A stretch of 64,000 nucleotides of DNA from Mycobacterium simiae (GTDB taxonomy: Bacteria > Actinomycetota > Actinomycetes > Mycobacteriales > Mycobacteriaceae). The notes beneath the pieces were generated by a model, which did not search any database, was not told the origin of the DNA, and saw only the letters and a program-made list of their open reading frames with translations. The stretch lies in NCBI RefSeq assembly GCF_010727605.1, contig NZ_AP022568.1, positions 62,001 through 126,000 on the forward strand, written 5' to 3'. Position 1 is the first letter of the stretch. Each line of letters opens with the position of its first letter. The position numbers and the translations under genes are program-made. This document shows positions 47,055 to 59,500 of the stretch, one piece after another.

Positions 47055-48585
47055 TGCGGGGCGCGTCCGGAGCGCTCAGCGTCTCCGCCGCCGCGATCGC
47101 GTTCAACACCGCGCGCGCCTTGTTGGACGCCTCGTTGTGCTCGTAGGGACCGTTGGAGTCGGCCACCACCCCGCCGCCCGCCTGAACGTAGGCCACACCG
47201 TTACGCATCAGCGCCGTGCGGATGGCAATCGCGAAGTCGGCGTTCCCGGCGAAGTCGAGGTAGCCCAAGACGCCGCCATACACACCGCGACGCGTCTTCT
47301 CCACCTCCTCGATCAGCTCCATCGCACGCACCTTTGGCGCGCCCGAGAGTGTGCCGGCCGGGAAGCATGCGGTGACCGCGTCCAATGCGCTGCGGCCCTC
47401 GCCGAGCAGACCGGTCACCGTGGACACCAGGTGCATGACGTGGCTGTAACGCTCGATGTGGCTGTAGTCCTCGACACGGACGCTGCCCGGCGTGCAGACC
47501 CGGCCGAGGTCGTTGCGGCCCAGGTCGACCAGCATCAGATGCTCGGCCCGCTCCTTGTCGTCGGAGAGCAGCTCCTTTTCCAGCAGCTGATCTTCTTCCT
47601 CGGTCTGCCCCCGCCACCGGGTACCGGCGATCGGATGGGTCGTCGCACGCCCTTCAGAGACGGTGACGAGGGCTTCGGGGCTGGATCCGACGATCGAAAA
47701 GTCCGTCGCGCCAACGCTATTCGGTACATGCAGCAGGTACATGTAGGGGCTGGGGTTGGTCACCCGCAGAATCCGGTAGACCTCGAACGGGTCGACGTCG
47801 GTGTCCATTTCGAAGCGTTGCGAGGGCACCACCTGAAAAGCCTCGCCGGCGGCGATCTGCTCGACGAGGTAGTCGACGATCTTGCCGTACTCCTCGACCG
47901 TGCGCTGCGACCGGAACGACGGCTCGGGCCGGCGGAACGTCGCGACCGTGGACGGCAGCGGCTGACTCAGCGCCTCGGTCATGACGTTCAAACGGGCGAC
48001 GGCGTCGTCGTAGGCCTCGTCGACTCGCTCGTCGGTGCCGTTCCAGTTCACGGCGTTGGCGATCAGCGTGATGGTGCCCTCGTGGTGGTCGACAGCGGCC
48101 ACGTCGGTGGCGAGCAACATCAGCATGTCCGGCAGCCCGAGGTCGTCGACGGCCAACTCGGGCAAGCGTTCCAGGCGCCGCACCATGTCGTAGGCGAAGA
48201 ACCCGACCAGTCCGCCCGACAGCGGCGGCAGCCCCGGGACCGCCGCCGTGGCAAGCAGCTCCAGGGTTGCCCGCAGCGCATCGAGCGGGTCACCGCCGGT
48301 GGGCGCGTCCTGCGGCACTGCCCCCAGCCAGACCGCCTGGCCGTCGCGCACGGTCAGCGCCGAGGGCGCTCCAGCCCCGATGAACGACCAGCGCGACCAC
48401 GACCTGCCGTTTTCCGCGGACTCCAGCAGGAAGGTGCCGGGGCGATTGGCGGCGAGCTTGCGGTATGCGGATAGGGGTGTCTCACTGTCGGCCAAGACCT
48501 TCCGGGTCACCGGCACGACGCGGTGTTCCGCCGCGAGCTGGCGAAACTCCTCCCGCGAGGTCGTGTGGGCGAGGTCAGGGTGCAC
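46999..48585 (-). CDS. trpE: Anthranilate synthase component I
   Basis: A 528-residue enzyme that makes anthranilate from chorismate, using ammonia from the glutaminase partner encoded elsewhere. The chorismate-binding domain shows [74 protein letters not shown] and the final [18 protein letters not shown]. The N-terminal feedback-inhibition LLES motif is present ([10 protein letters not shown]). GTG 48585 ([13 protein letters not shown]) has a GAGGA ribosome site. The C-terminus carries four SRDG repeats not expected in the family, produced by the 12-bp repeat shared with the next gene. Confidence 0.96.
   Translation of the reverse strand: MHPDLAHTTSREEFRQLAAEHRVVPVTRKVLADSETPLSAYRKLAANRPGTFLLESAENGRSWSRWSFIGAGAPSALTVRDGQAVWLGAVPQDAPTGGDPLDALRATLELLATAAVPGLPPLSGGLVGFFAYDMVRRLERLPELAVDDLGLPDMLMLLATDVAAVDHHEGTITLIANAVNWNGTDERVDEAYDDAVARLNVMTEALSQPLPSTVATFRRPEPSFRSQRTVEEYGKIVDYLVEQIAAGEAFQVVPSQRFEMDTDVDPFEVYRILRVTNPSPYMYLLHVPNSVGATDFSIVGSSPEALVTVSEGRATTHPIAGTRWRGQTEEEDQLLEKELLSDDKERAEHLMLVDLGRNDLGRVCTPGSVRVEDYSHIERYSHVMHLVSTVTGLLGEGRSALDAVTACFPAGTLSGAPKVRAMELIEEVEKTRRGVYGGVLGYLDFAGNADFAIAIRTALMRNGVAYVQAGGGVVADSNGPYEHNEASNKARAVLNAIAAAETLSAPDAPRNGSRDGSRDGSRDGSRDG
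47005..47052. repeat. Four 12-bp tandem repeats shared by two reading frames
   Basis: ATCTCGGGAGCC is repeated four times without gaps. On the minus strand it reads as SRDG in trpE and as MAPE in the downstream overlapping gene. Being a multiple of 3, copy changes alter both proteins without a frameshift. Confidence 0.95.
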
Positions 48586-48622
48586 TGAACCATCCTCGCA
48601 GATCCCCTCGGGTCGACGACGC

Positions 48623-48714
48623 GGCAATCGGGCACAGCCCGACGACGACGCACACCGCGCAGCGGAGTGCAAGGAGCCGGGCAATCGGGCACAGCCCGAC
48701 GACGACGCACACCG
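48623..48714. repeat. 35-bp direct repeat with hairpin in the trpE-bcpB divergent promoter
   Basis: An exact 35-bp sequence occurs at 48623-48657 and 48680-48714, 57 bp apart. Each copy contains the perfect inverted repeat TCGGGC-ACA-GCCCGA followed by GACGACGAC. The second copy ends 16 bp before the peroxiredoxin start, and the first copy starts 37 bp upstream of the trpE start. Confidence 0.85.
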
Positions 48715-48730
48715 GCGTAGCCTGACGGCC

Positions 48731-49195
48731 ATGAAACCTGGTGACACGGTGCCCGACTTCGAACTTCCGGATCAAACCGGGACGCCACGCAAGCTCAGCA
48801 CGCTGTTGGCGGACGGCCCGGTCGTCCTGTTCTTCTACCCCGCGGCGATGACGCCCGGATGCACCAAGGAGGCCTGCCACTTCCGCGACTTGGCCGCCGA
48901 GTTCGCCGCCGTCGGCGCCAACCGGGTCGGCATCAGCACCGATGCCGTGCACAAGCAGGCCAAGTTCGCCGACAAGGAAAACTTCGACTACCCGCTGCTG
49001 TCCGACGCCGACGGCGCGATCGCCACCCAATTCGGCGTCAAGCGCGGCCTGCTCGGCAAGCTGCTGCCGGTCAAGCGCACCACCTTCGTCATCGACACCG
49101 ACCGCACGGTGCTCAACGTCATCTCCAGCGAATTCAGCATGGACGCGCACGCCGACCAGGCGTTGCAAACGCTGCGGGCGCGTTCGTCGGCCTAG
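48731..49195 (+). CDS. bcpB: Peroxiredoxin of the BCP/PrxQ type
   Basis: A 154-residue thiol peroxidase, same length as Rv1608c. The peroxidatic Cys44 is in [16 protein letters not shown] and the resolving Cys49 is five residues later, the PrxQ arrangement that forms an intrasubunit disulfide. It reduces hydroperoxides with electrons from thioredoxin. ATG 48731 lies 16 bp after the second direct repeat. The TAG stop is the palindrome CTAG shared with the convergent hydrolase gene. Confidence 0.94.
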   Translation: MKPGDTVPDFELPDQTGTPRKLSTLLADGPVVLFFYPAAMTPGCTKEACHFRDLAAEFAAVGANRVGISTDAVHKQAKFADKENFDYPLLSDADGAIATQFGVKRGLLGKLLPVKRTTFVIDTDRTVLNVISSEFSMDAHADQALQTLRARSSA

Positions 49196-50169
49196 ACCGC
49201 CGGCAGGTCCGCGAAATCGGCTGCCGTAGTGGCCGATTGGGGCGCTTCTCGACCGCCGAGATGCTCGACGAAGAAGTCCCGCGCGGCCGCTTTGGCCTTG
49301 TCGCTCGCGGGACCCCGGTAAGCGTCAAAGTGACCGCCCGGGACGATCACCAACCGCTTGGGATGCGCGGCGGTTTCGAACACCCGTAGCGCCGCCTCGC
49401 TCGGTGTCACCACGTCGTCGGCCAGCACCACCATCAGGAGCGGCGTCGGCGTGATGTAGGGGACGTATGCGCCAGGTTCGTAACCGAGGACGTATTCCAC
49501 ACTGCGCAGCGTCATCTGGTTGGCGAAGCCGGGATCACGTTCCACAGCCCCGCCGGGTCCATAGAAGTACTGGTAGGCGTCGGGGCTCGGCAGCACGACA
49601 TTGGCGTTGGGGTCAGCATCGACGATCGGGATGGTTGCCGCCACATCGCTGTCCGACCGAGCGCGCCGGTCGGCGGCAAACGCCTCCGCAACCGCGGGCA
49701 GCAGGTCCGCACGGATCAGGTTCTGCGACTGCAGTTTTCCACTGACGAACGGCGCCTGCCCGGCGACTGCCTTGAGACGGCGATCGATCGCGCCCAGCAC
49801 CAGCACATGGGCCGCCGAGAGACTGGTGCCCCAGGCCCCCAGGCGGTCCGGGTCGACGTCGGGGCGGCTCTGCACATAGGTGATGGCGTGCTGGTAGTCA
49901 CGAATCTGCTGCCATGGATCGGTCTCGTTACGCGGCATGCCGGGTGCGGCGTCCGAACGCCCCCAACTGCGGTGGTCATAGACCAGCGCCGCGACTCCCG
50001 CTGCCGCGAACACCGCCGCGAAATCTGCGATGAAGTGGGCTACCTCGCCCCCCAGACCATGCGCCATCACAACACATGGCGCGCGGCCGCCCGCCGGTTC
50101 CGCCCCGAAAAACAAGCCACGCAGGGTCACGCCATCGGCGTCGAACTCGACGTCTTGCGCCTCACTCAT
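49192..50169 (-). CDS. Alpha/beta hydrolase (DUF1100/dienelactone-hydrolase-like)
   Basis: A 325-residue cytosolic alpha/beta hydrolase. The oxyanion segment is VMAHGLGGEVAHF near residue 40. The nucleophile is Ser in GAWGTSLSAAH near 120, followed by the acid Asp in VVLADDVVTPSE near 260 and His in VPGGHFDAY near 290. It resembles polyketide and xenobiotic-type hydrolases; no substrate can be named. ATG 50169 has an AGAGGAAG ribosome site. Its stop shares CTAG with bcpB. I do not expect it here in M. tuberculosis; the AraC gene next to it on the same strand is a likely functional partner. Confidence 0.88.
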   Translation of the reverse strand: MSEAQDVEFDADGVTLRGLFFGAEPAGGRAPCVVMAHGLGGEVAHFIADFAAVFAAAGVAALVYDHRSWGRSDAAPGMPRNETDPWQQIRDYQHAITYVQSRPDVDPDRLGAWGTSLSAAHVLVLGAIDRRLKAVAGQAPFVSGKLQSQNLIRADLLPAVAEAFAADRRARSDSDVAATIPIVDADPNANVVLPSPDAYQYFYGPGGAVERDPGFANQMTLRSVEYVLGYEPGAYVPYITPTPLLMVVLADDVVTPSEAALRVFETAAHPKRLVIVPGGHFDAYRGPASDKAKAAARDFFVEHLGGREAPQSATTAADFADLPAV

Positions 50170-50313
50170 AGTGCTTCCTCTCTGCCTGCGGCAGTACGAC
50201 ATCTGCTGCCTTACGGCAACGCGCTTGCCGTGCAACATAAGTCAGGTTAGAAAGCGAAGAGCTGAGCTCGTTTGACTCTCGACGCGCAATAGTTGTCCGA
50301 CTGCGCGAGCGGG

Positions 50314-51258
50314 TTACGCGGGCCGACGCAGCCGGCTCGGCGCAATCCCATACTGCTTGGCGAACGCGCGACTGAAATGCGGCAAACTGACGAATCCCCA
50401 CCGCGCGGCGATGTCGCCCACCGGGTCATCGGTCGTCACCAGGTCGGCGTAGCAGCGCGCCAGCCGGCGTTTGCGGATGTGAGCAGCCAACGCGATGTTG
50501 TTCGATCGCAGCACGGTGTACAGCGTGCGGACCGACACGAAATTCGCGGCCGCAACTACCGCTGGCGTCAGCGCCGGGTCGCCCAGATTGCCCTCGACAT
50601 AGGCAAGAACGCGCTCGCACAAATCCTCGGCGCCCCGCCGCCGCAGCGTCGTTGTGCCCGGCAAACCGCCCCCGACATCGGCGAGCATCTGAATCACCAA
50701 CGCCGTCGCCCGCTCCGTCGCTTGAAGGCTCATCGTCGGGAGGTTGGCGCTCAAGACCTCGAGCAACCCAAACAGCGGGCGGATGGCGCCGAGCCGACAG
50801 CCGGGCACCACGTGCACCATCGCCGGGGTGTGCACGTCGAGTCCCAAGGCGTCGGCTAAGCTGCGCGGCACAACCAACGTCCGCTTGCGCACCGTCTCGA
50901 CGATTTCGTAGGCACCGCTGACATCGGTATCCCACACCATCAGATCGCCCGGCCCGAGCGCCAACACTTCGTCACGCTGACGAATGAACTCGCGGCCGGC
51001 CAGGACGTACTGCAGCCCAACCACGTCGCGGGGCGTTGTGCTGACTTGCCGGGCGCGCCGGATGCCACCGTGCGGGGACGTTATCCCGTCCACCAGACGC
51101 AGCGGCCCCAACGGCCGTTCTTGCACGGTTGCCGAGAAGATCCCCAGTTCAGCGTCCTCGCCCGTCATCGCGAACGGGAGATAACACCTGCGCAGCATGT
51201 CGCTGAAGACGTCGACGTCGTCAGTGACCTCCCACGCGATCGGCGCTTCAACTGTCAT
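50314..51258 (-). CDS. AraC family transcription regulator
   Basis: A 314-residue regulator: an N-terminal AraC-binding-like sensing domain (about 20-180) and a C-terminal pair of helix-turn-helix motifs (about 215-310; LTPAVVAAANFVSVRTLYTVLRSN, then VGDIAARWGFVSLPHFSRAFAKQYG). The effector is unknown. The gene precedes the alpha/beta hydrolase on the same strand with 144 bp between, and follows the antiporter with 62 bp, so it may control the hydrolase. Confidence 0.92.
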   Translation of the reverse strand: MTVEAPIAWEVTDDVDVFSDMLRRCYLPFAMTGEDAELGIFSATVQERPLGPLRLVDGITSPHGGIRRARQVSTTPRDVVGLQYVLAGREFIRQRDEVLALGPGDLMVWDTDVSGAYEIVETVRKRTLVVPRSLADALGLDVHTPAMVHVVPGCRLGAIRPLFGLLEVLSANLPTMSLQATERATALVIQMLADVGGGLPGTTTLRRRGAEDLCERVLAYVEGNLGDPALTPAVVAAANFVSVRTLYTVLRSNNIALAAHIRKRRLARCYADLVTTDDPVGDIAARWGFVSLPHFSRAFAKQYGIAPSRLRRPA

Positions 51259-51320
51259 AGGACGACCCAGTTTAAGGAATTGCCGGCGTCGATGCCCGTG
51301 CCGTCCAGGACCTTCGGCCG

Positions 51321-52412
51321 CTAGGGGACGACCGCCAGAAATACGAAGGCGGCCAGCAACACCAGATGTACCTCACCCTGCAACCGGGTCGCGCGACCGG
51401 GCACCACGGTCAGCATGCTGACCACCACTGTCAACGCAAAGAGCACCAACTGGGTGGGACCCAAGCCCAGGATCAGCGGTCCCTCGAGCCAGATCGACGC
51501 CAGCGCAATGCCCGGGATGGTGAGTCCGATGCTCGCCATCGCCGAACCGTAAGCGAGGTTGAGGCTGGTCTGGATCCGGCCGCCGCGCGCCGCGCGCACC
51601 GCCGCGAGCGTCTCCGGCAGCAACACCAACGACGCAATCACCAGACCGACGAAAGAATGCGGGAAGCCGACCGCCGCCACCATTTTCTCGATGGCCGGTG
51701 ATTCCTGCTCGGCCAACCCCACGACCGCGACGAGCGCCACCAGCAGCAGACCGACGCTGCGTAGCGCCGCGGCCTTACTGGGTGGTTCCGCATGGCTTTC
51801 CTCGTCGACCGGGTGCTGCTGACCCTCTTGCTCGATCGGCAGAAAGAAGTCGCGATGGCGCACCGTTTGGGTGAAGACGAACAGCAGATACAGGAGCAAT
51901 GACGCAACGGCAGCAAATCCCAGCTGCCCGGGCGAGAATTCCTGGCCCCCGCGGGTAGTGGTGAAAGTCGGTAACACCAAGCTGAGCGTTGCCAGCGTAG
52001 TGACCGTAGCTAGCGCCGCGCCGGTGCCGTGCGGATTGAACAACGTCACGCCATAGCGGCGTGAACCCAGCAGCAGCGACAACCCGGCAATGCCGTTCAG
52101 GGTGATCATCACCGCGGCCAGCGCGGTGTCTCGGGCCAGCGTCTCCGCATCGTGGCCGCCCGAAGCCATCAGCGCAATGATGAGCGCCAGCTCGATAACG
52201 GTTACCGCCGTGGCGAGCACCAGCGACCCGAATGGCTCCCCAACCCGATGGGCCACCACCTCCGCGTGGTGCACCGCGGCCAACACGGCACCGATCAGGA
52301 ATATCGCCTCGAGCCCGGCGAGCAGTGGCCCAGGCACCGTGTCCCAGGTCAGCGCAAGCATGACCAGGGCGGCCAACGGCACCGCCACATTCCAGGACAT
52401 TCGTTCGCGCAT
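51321..52412 (-). CDS. chaA: Calcium/sodium-proton antiporter (ChaA)
   Basis: A 363-residue membrane protein of the cation/calcium exchanger family with about 11 helices. Two repeated ion-binding signatures are visible: VLATAVTVIELALIIALMASGG in the N half and LIASLVLLPETLAAVRAARGG in the C half, the latter with the conserved acidic residue. ATG 52412 (MRERMSW) matches the M. tuberculosis length of about 360. A soluble His/Glu-rich loop (EQEGQQHPVDEESHAEPP) separates the halves. It follows hisI on the same strand, 92 bp away. Confidence 0.92.
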   Translation of the reverse strand: MRERMSWNVAVPLAALVMLALTWDTVPGPLLAGLEAIFLIGAVLAAVHHAEVVAHRVGEPFGSLVLATAVTVIELALIIALMASGGHDAETLARDTALAAVMITLNGIAGLSLLLGSRRYGVTLFNPHGTGAALATVTTLATLSLVLPTFTTTRGGQEFSPGQLGFAAVASLLLYLLFVFTQTVRHRDFFLPIEQEGQQHPVDEESHAEPPSKAAALRSVGLLLVALVAVVGLAEQESPAIEKMVAAVGFPHSFVGLVIASLVLLPETLAAVRAARGGRIQTSLNLAYGSAMASIGLTIPGIALASIWLEGPLILGLGPTQLVLFALTVVVSMLTVVPGRATRLQGEVHLVLLAAFVFLAVVP

Positions 52413-52504
52413 CGCCCGCCATTCTGGCTGAAAGTCATGGCCCCGATGTGCCGGCCGGCGCATTCGCCACCTCAGCACCTGCTCACACGCCGAGTAACGA
52501 TGGG

Positions 52505-52855
52505 TCAGGCTTCGGGTTGCAGCAGTAGATCGCTGTCGAAGCAGCTGTGGTCTCCGGTGTGGCAGGCCCCGCCCACCTGATCGACGGTCAGCAGCACGGC
52601 GTCACCGTCGCAGTCCAGCCGTACTGAATGTACGTGCTGGGTGTGACCGGACGTCGCGCCCTTGATCCACTGCTCACCGCGGGAACGCGAAAAGTAGGTA
52701 GCTTCACGGGTTTCCAGTGTGCGGGCCAGCGCGTCATCATCCATCCAGGCAACCATCAGCACGTCGCCGCTGCTTCGCTCCTGCACGACCGCGGTGAACA
52801 AGCCGTCGTCGTTGCGCTTGAGGCGGGCGGCGATGCCGGGATCGAGCCTCGTCAT
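52505..52855 (-). CDS. hisI: Phosphoribosyl-AMP cyclohydrolase
   Basis: A 116-residue enzyme that opens the purine ring of phosphoribosyl-AMP in histidine synthesis. The zinc/metal motif HTGDHSCF, the Asp-Cys-Asp-Asp-like DCDGDAVLL and the N-terminal VAWMDDDAL are intact. It lacks a fused HisE domain, as in other actinobacteria. ATG 52855 overlaps the hisF stop (ATGA). Confidence 0.95.
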   Translation of the reverse strand: MTRLDPGIAARLKRNDDGLFTAVVQERSSGDVLMVAWMDDDALARTLETREATYFSRSRGEQWIKGATSGHTQHVHSVRLDCDGDAVLLTVDQVGGACHTGDHSCFDSDLLLQPEA

Positions 52856-53637
52856 CGCACCGTGATCCCTTCGTCAGCCATCGCGGCCTTCACCTGTTTG
52901 ATGGTCAGCTCACGAAAATGAAAGACGCTGGCCGCCAGCACAGCATCGGCGCCGGCAGCAACGGCGGGCGCGAAGTGGCCCACCGCACCGGCGCCGCCGC
53001 TGGCGATCACCGGGACCGTGACCGCGGCACGGACCGCCCGCAGCATGTCCAGATCGAAGCCGGCCTTGGTGCCGTCGGCGTCCATCGAGTTGAGCAATAT
53101 CTCGCCCACACCCAGCTCGGCACCGCGGGTGGCCCATTCGACGGCGTCGATTCCGGTGCCACGGCGCCCACCGTGCGTGGTGACCTCCCAGCCCGACGGC
53201 GTTGGCGCCGATCCGGGTGGCACGGTACGCGCATCGACGGACAGCACGATGCACTGCGATCCGAATTGCCTTGACAGCTCTGCCAATAATTCGGGTCGAG
53301 CGATCGCCGCGGTATTGACCGAGACCTTATCCGCCCCCGCACGCAGCAGCACGTCGACATCGGCGACGGTGCGGACTCCGCCGCCGACGGTCAGCGGGAT
53401 GAACACCTGTTCGGCGGTGTGGCGCACCACGTCCAGCATCGTCGCGCGGCCCGACGAGGACGCCGTCACGTCCAGGAAGGTCAGTTCGTCGGCGCCCTCG
53501 GCGTCGTAGGCCGCGGCGAGTTCGACGGGATCTCCCGCGTCACGTAGGTTTTCGAAGTTGACCCCTTTGACGACGCGCCCGTCGTCGACGTCCAGGCACG
53601 GGATCACTCGTACCGCAAGGTCGGTGCCCGTGTGCAT
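52852..53637 (-). CDS. hisF: Imidazole glycerol phosphate synthase cyclase subunit
   Basis: A 261-residue TIM barrel that forms imidazole glycerol phosphate and AICAR with ammonia from HisH. The catalytic Asp16 is in [14 protein letters not shown], the second Asp is in [10 protein letters not shown] near residue 135, and the phosphate motifs are VGGGVRT and ASGGAGA. ATG 53637 lies 1 bp after the impA stop. HisH is encoded upstream, separated by hisA and impA. Confidence 0.96.
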   Translation of the reverse strand: MHTGTDLAVRVIPCLDVDDGRVVKGVNFENLRDAGDPVELAAAYDAEGADELTFLDVTASSSGRATMLDVVRHTAEQVFIPLTVGGGVRTVADVDVLLRAGADKVSVNTAAIARPELLAELSRQFGSQCIVLSVDARTVPPGSAPTPSGWEVTTHGGRRGTGIDAVEWATRGAELGVGEILLNSMDADGTKAGFDLDMLRAVRAAVTVPVIASGGAGAVGHFAPAVAAGADAVLAASVFHFRELTIKQVKAAMADEGITVR

Positions 53638-53638
53638 G

Positions 53639-54439
53639 TCAGTAGTCCTCCGGCCGGCCGACGCTGCGGATGATATCGAGGACCTGCTCGTAGGCGCCGG
53701 GGGCCGCTGCCAGCACCGAGCGCGACTCGGGCGTCCACGGCTGCCCGGCTAGGTCGGTAACGGTGCCACCCGCGGCCCGCACCTGCGCGACCCCGGCGGC
53801 GTGATCCCATACGTGTCCGCCGAAAGCGATTGCGGCGGAGAGTATTCCGTCGGCGACATAGACCAGATCGATGCCCGTGGAGCCGTGCATACGCAACCGC
53901 GAACACACCGTGCTCAGCTTCTCCAGCAACGCAATCCGATAACGCCCGGGAAACTGCCCTCGCGATTCGGAGTTGAAAGTGCCGACGCCGATCAGGGTGT
54001 CGGCCAGATCCGTGTGAGTCAACGCCGGTTGGTCGACACCGTTTCTGACCAGCCGACCATCGGCGACGGCGGTGTAGTAGTCCTGCGTGAACGGCATCCA
54101 GGTCAGGCCGGCCACCGGTTCTCCGTCGCGCAGCAGAGCCAACAAGATAGCCGCCATCGGCGATCCCGCGGCGTAGTTGAAGGTCCCGTCGATCGGGTCC
54201 AGCACCCACACCCACGGCGAATCGACCGGCGCGCCACCGAATTCCTCGCCGTGCACCCCAATTCCCGTCGCCGCCTGCAGCGCGGCCACCACCTGCCGCT
54301 CGATTTCGAGATCGACCTGGGTGGCGAAATCGTTGCCCTTCTTGCGAACCGCCGAATCAGCCCGACGCCCCGCGACGAAAGACTCCGCGGCCGCGTCGAG
54401 GATCGCCGACGCCTCGGCCAGCAGCCCGTTGACGTCCAT
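53639..54439 (-). CDS. impA: Inositol monophosphatase family protein ImpA, in the his operon
   Basis: A 266-residue lithium-sensitive-type phosphatase. Metal residues are in HGEEFGG (Glu), [17 protein letters not shown] (DPIDGT) and VWDHAAG (WDxxAG). The substrate is inositol phosphate, or histidinol phosphate given its position between hisA and hisF; homologues of this family do serve as HisN in actinobacteria. The choice cannot be made from sequence. ATG 54439 lies 4 bp after hisA. Confidence 0.92.
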   Translation of the reverse strand: MDVNGLLAEASAILDAAAESFVAGRRADSAVRKKGNDFATQVDLEIERQVVAALQAATGIGVHGEEFGGAPVDSPWVWVLDPIDGTFNYAAGSPMAAILLALLRDGEPVAGLTWMPFTQDYYTAVADGRLVRNGVDQPALTHTDLADTLIGVGTFNSESRGQFPGRYRIALLEKLSTVCSRLRMHGSTGIDLVYVADGILSAAIAFGGHVWDHAAGVAQVRAAGGTVTDLAGQPWTPESRSVLAAAPGAYEQVLDIIRSVGRPEDY

Positions 54440-54443
54440 CGGT

Positions 54444-55190
54444 CTAGTCCCGTACCGCGTCCAGCGCCTGCGGCAGCGTGAACCGTCCCGCATACAGCGC
54501 CTTACCCACGATCGCTCCCTCGACGCCGCGGTCAACGAGCGTCGCGATTGCGCGCAGGTCGTCAAGGCTGGACACGCCGCCCGAGGCGATCACCGGCGCC
54601 TCGGTCCGCTCGGCGACGCGGGACAGCAGATCGAGGTTGGGGCCACCCAGGGTGCCGTCCTTAGTGACATCGGTGACGACGAACCGCGAACAGCCTTCGG
54701 CGTCAAGGCGTTCCAACACGTCCCACAGGTCGCCGCCGTCGGTTTCCCAGCCGCGCCCGCGCAGCCGGTGTACTCCGTCTGGATAAGATTTGTCGATCTG
54801 CACGTCCAGGCCGACGGCGACCTTGTCGCCGTGCTCGGCGATGGCTCGGGCGCACCACTGCGGATTCTCCAGGGCCGCCGTGCCCAGATTGATCCGGGCA
54901 CACCCGGTAGCCAGTGCCGCGGCCAACGAATCGTCGTCACGGATACCCCCGGACAGCTCCACGTGCACATCCAGCTTGCCCACCACTTCGGCGAGCAATT
55001 CGCGGTTAGAACCTCGCCCGAACGCGGCATCCAGGTCCACCAGATGGATCCACTCGGCGCCGTCACGCTGCCAGGTCAGCGCCGCGTCCAGCGCGGAGCC
55101 GTACTCGGTTTCGCTGCCGGCCTTGCCCTGCACCAGGCGCACGGCGCGGCCTTCGACGACATCGACGGCGGGTAGCAAAATCAGCGGCAT
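54444..55190 (-). CDS. priA (hisA): Bifunctional phosphoribosyl isomerase PriA (HisA/TrpF)
   Basis: A 248-residue TIM barrel. In actinobacteria it isomerises both ProFAR (histidine) and phosphoribosyl anthranilate (tryptophan). Catalytic Asp10 is in LPAVDVVEG and the second Asp near 174 is in [13 protein letters not shown]. The PriA-specific Arg and Trp are in [10 protein letters not shown] near residue 143. No trpF is found in the trp cluster, so double use is expected. It overlaps or abuts hisH with no gap. Confidence 0.95.
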   Translation of the reverse strand: MPLILLPAVDVVEGRAVRLVQGKAGSETEYGSALDAALTWQRDGAEWIHLVDLDAAFGRGSNRELLAEVVGKLDVHVELSGGIRDDDSLAAALATGCARINLGTAALENPQWCARAIAEHGDKVAVGLDVQIDKSYPDGVHRLRGRGWETDGGDLWDVLERLDAEGCSRFVVTDVTKDGTLGGPNLDLLSRVAERTEAPVIASGGVSSLDDLRAIATLVDRGVEGAIVGKALYAGRFTLPQALDAVRD

Positions 55191-55807
55191 TTACAGTCCC
55201 TCAACCCAGTTGCTCAATACGGCCGCCCCGGCATCCCCGCTCTTCTCGGGATGAAATTGCGTGGCGGAAAGTGGCCCATCCTCGACCGCGGCCAAAAACG
55301 GCACGTGATGGGTGGCCCAGGTCAGCACGGCCTCCGGCGCCCCATCCCAATGTTGCGCCGCGTAGGAGTGCACGAAGTAGAACCGGGCCGACGAGTCCAG
55401 CCCCTTGAAAAGCTGGCTGCCGGAACCGGATTGCACGACGTTCCAGCCCATGTGTGGGATCACCGGGGCGTCCAGTCGGGTCACCGCACCCGGCCACTGC
55501 GCGCAGCCGGCCGTCTCCACGCCGAACTCGACGCCGCGCGCAAACAGGATCTGCATGCCGACACAGACCCCGAGTACCGGTCGGCCGGCGGCCACCCGCT
55601 CGGCGATGATCCGCTCCCCGGCAATCTTGCGCAGTCCGGTCATGCACGCTTCGAAAGCGCCGACGCCCGGCACCACCAACCCGTCGGCGGACGCCGCCGC
55701 CGCGGGGTCGGCGGTGACTTCCACGGTGGCCCCGACGCGCTCCAGCGCACGCTGCGCCGAGCGTAGGTTGCCCGAACCATAGTCTAGGACGACTACGAAT
55801 TTCTCTG

Positions 55808-55811
<4 letters not shown>
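55191..55811 (-). CDS. hisH: Imidazole glycerol phosphate synthase glutaminase subunit
   Basis: A 206-residue class I glutamine amidotransferase feeding ammonia to HisF. The triad is Cys83 (GVCVGMQ), His187 and Glu189 (TQFHPEKS). GTG 55811 overlaps the hisB stop as GTGA. The stop is directly followed by the hisA start. Confidence 0.96.
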
Positions 55812-58970
<3,159 letters not shown>

Positions 58971-59051
58971 TGTCCCAGAGGAGCTCAAATCAATAACCGG
59001 CCGGTAGTCTGCCGGTAATCACGCCTACCGACGTCCCGCAAAGGAGCAGGC

Positions 59052-59462
59052 ATGTCGACCAAGGATCACCCGAACAACGCGCCGGGCATCCCCATGGTGT
59101 ACCCGAGCTGGTTCGAGAACTTCCAGGTCAAGTACGTCAATCCGAGGCTCAAACCGATCGCACGCTTCCTGCCGGGGACGGCAACGATCGAGCATCGCGG
59201 GCGTACCTCCGGCAAACCATACAAAACCATCGTCACCGCCTACCGCAGCGGCAACCTGCTGTGCATCGCACTGGGCCACGGCAAGACCGACTGGGTGAAG
59301 AACGTGCTGGCCGCGGGCCAGGCGGACCTGCACTTCGCCCGTAAGACCGTGCACATCGTCAACCCCCGGATTCTGCCGGCCGGCGCCGACGGCACGGGCC
59401 TGCCCTGGCTGGTGCGGCTGCAGCTGCGCCGGATGGCGGTACTGGTCAGCGACGTGGACTGA
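59052..59462 (+). CDS. Deazaflavin-dependent (Ddn-like) nitroreductase family protein (Rv1598c-like)
   Basis: A 136-residue split-barrel protein of the F420-dependent DDN family. Typical segments are ATIEHRGRTSGKPYKTIVTAYRSGN and GHGKTDWVKNVLAAGQADL. Relatives reduce quinones or nitro drugs with F420H2. Function of this member is unknown. ATG 59052 has a strong AAGGAG site. It is divergent from hisD and convergent with nadC. Confidence 0.87.
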   Translation: MSTKDHPNNAPGIPMVYPSWFENFQVKYVNPRLKPIARFLPGTATIEHRGRTSGKPYKTIVTAYRSGNLLCIALGHGKTDWVKNVLAAGQADLHFARKTVHIVNPRILPAGADGTGLPWLVRLQLRRMAVLVSDVD

Positions 59463-59500
59463 CAGGGGCATGACACGGCCTTGCCGGCCCCGGAACAGAC

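Noticed and set aside
48586-48730. T-box or classical attenuator leader for trpE
   Set aside because: No Trp-rich leader peptide or T-box bulge; only the paired direct repeats are seen.
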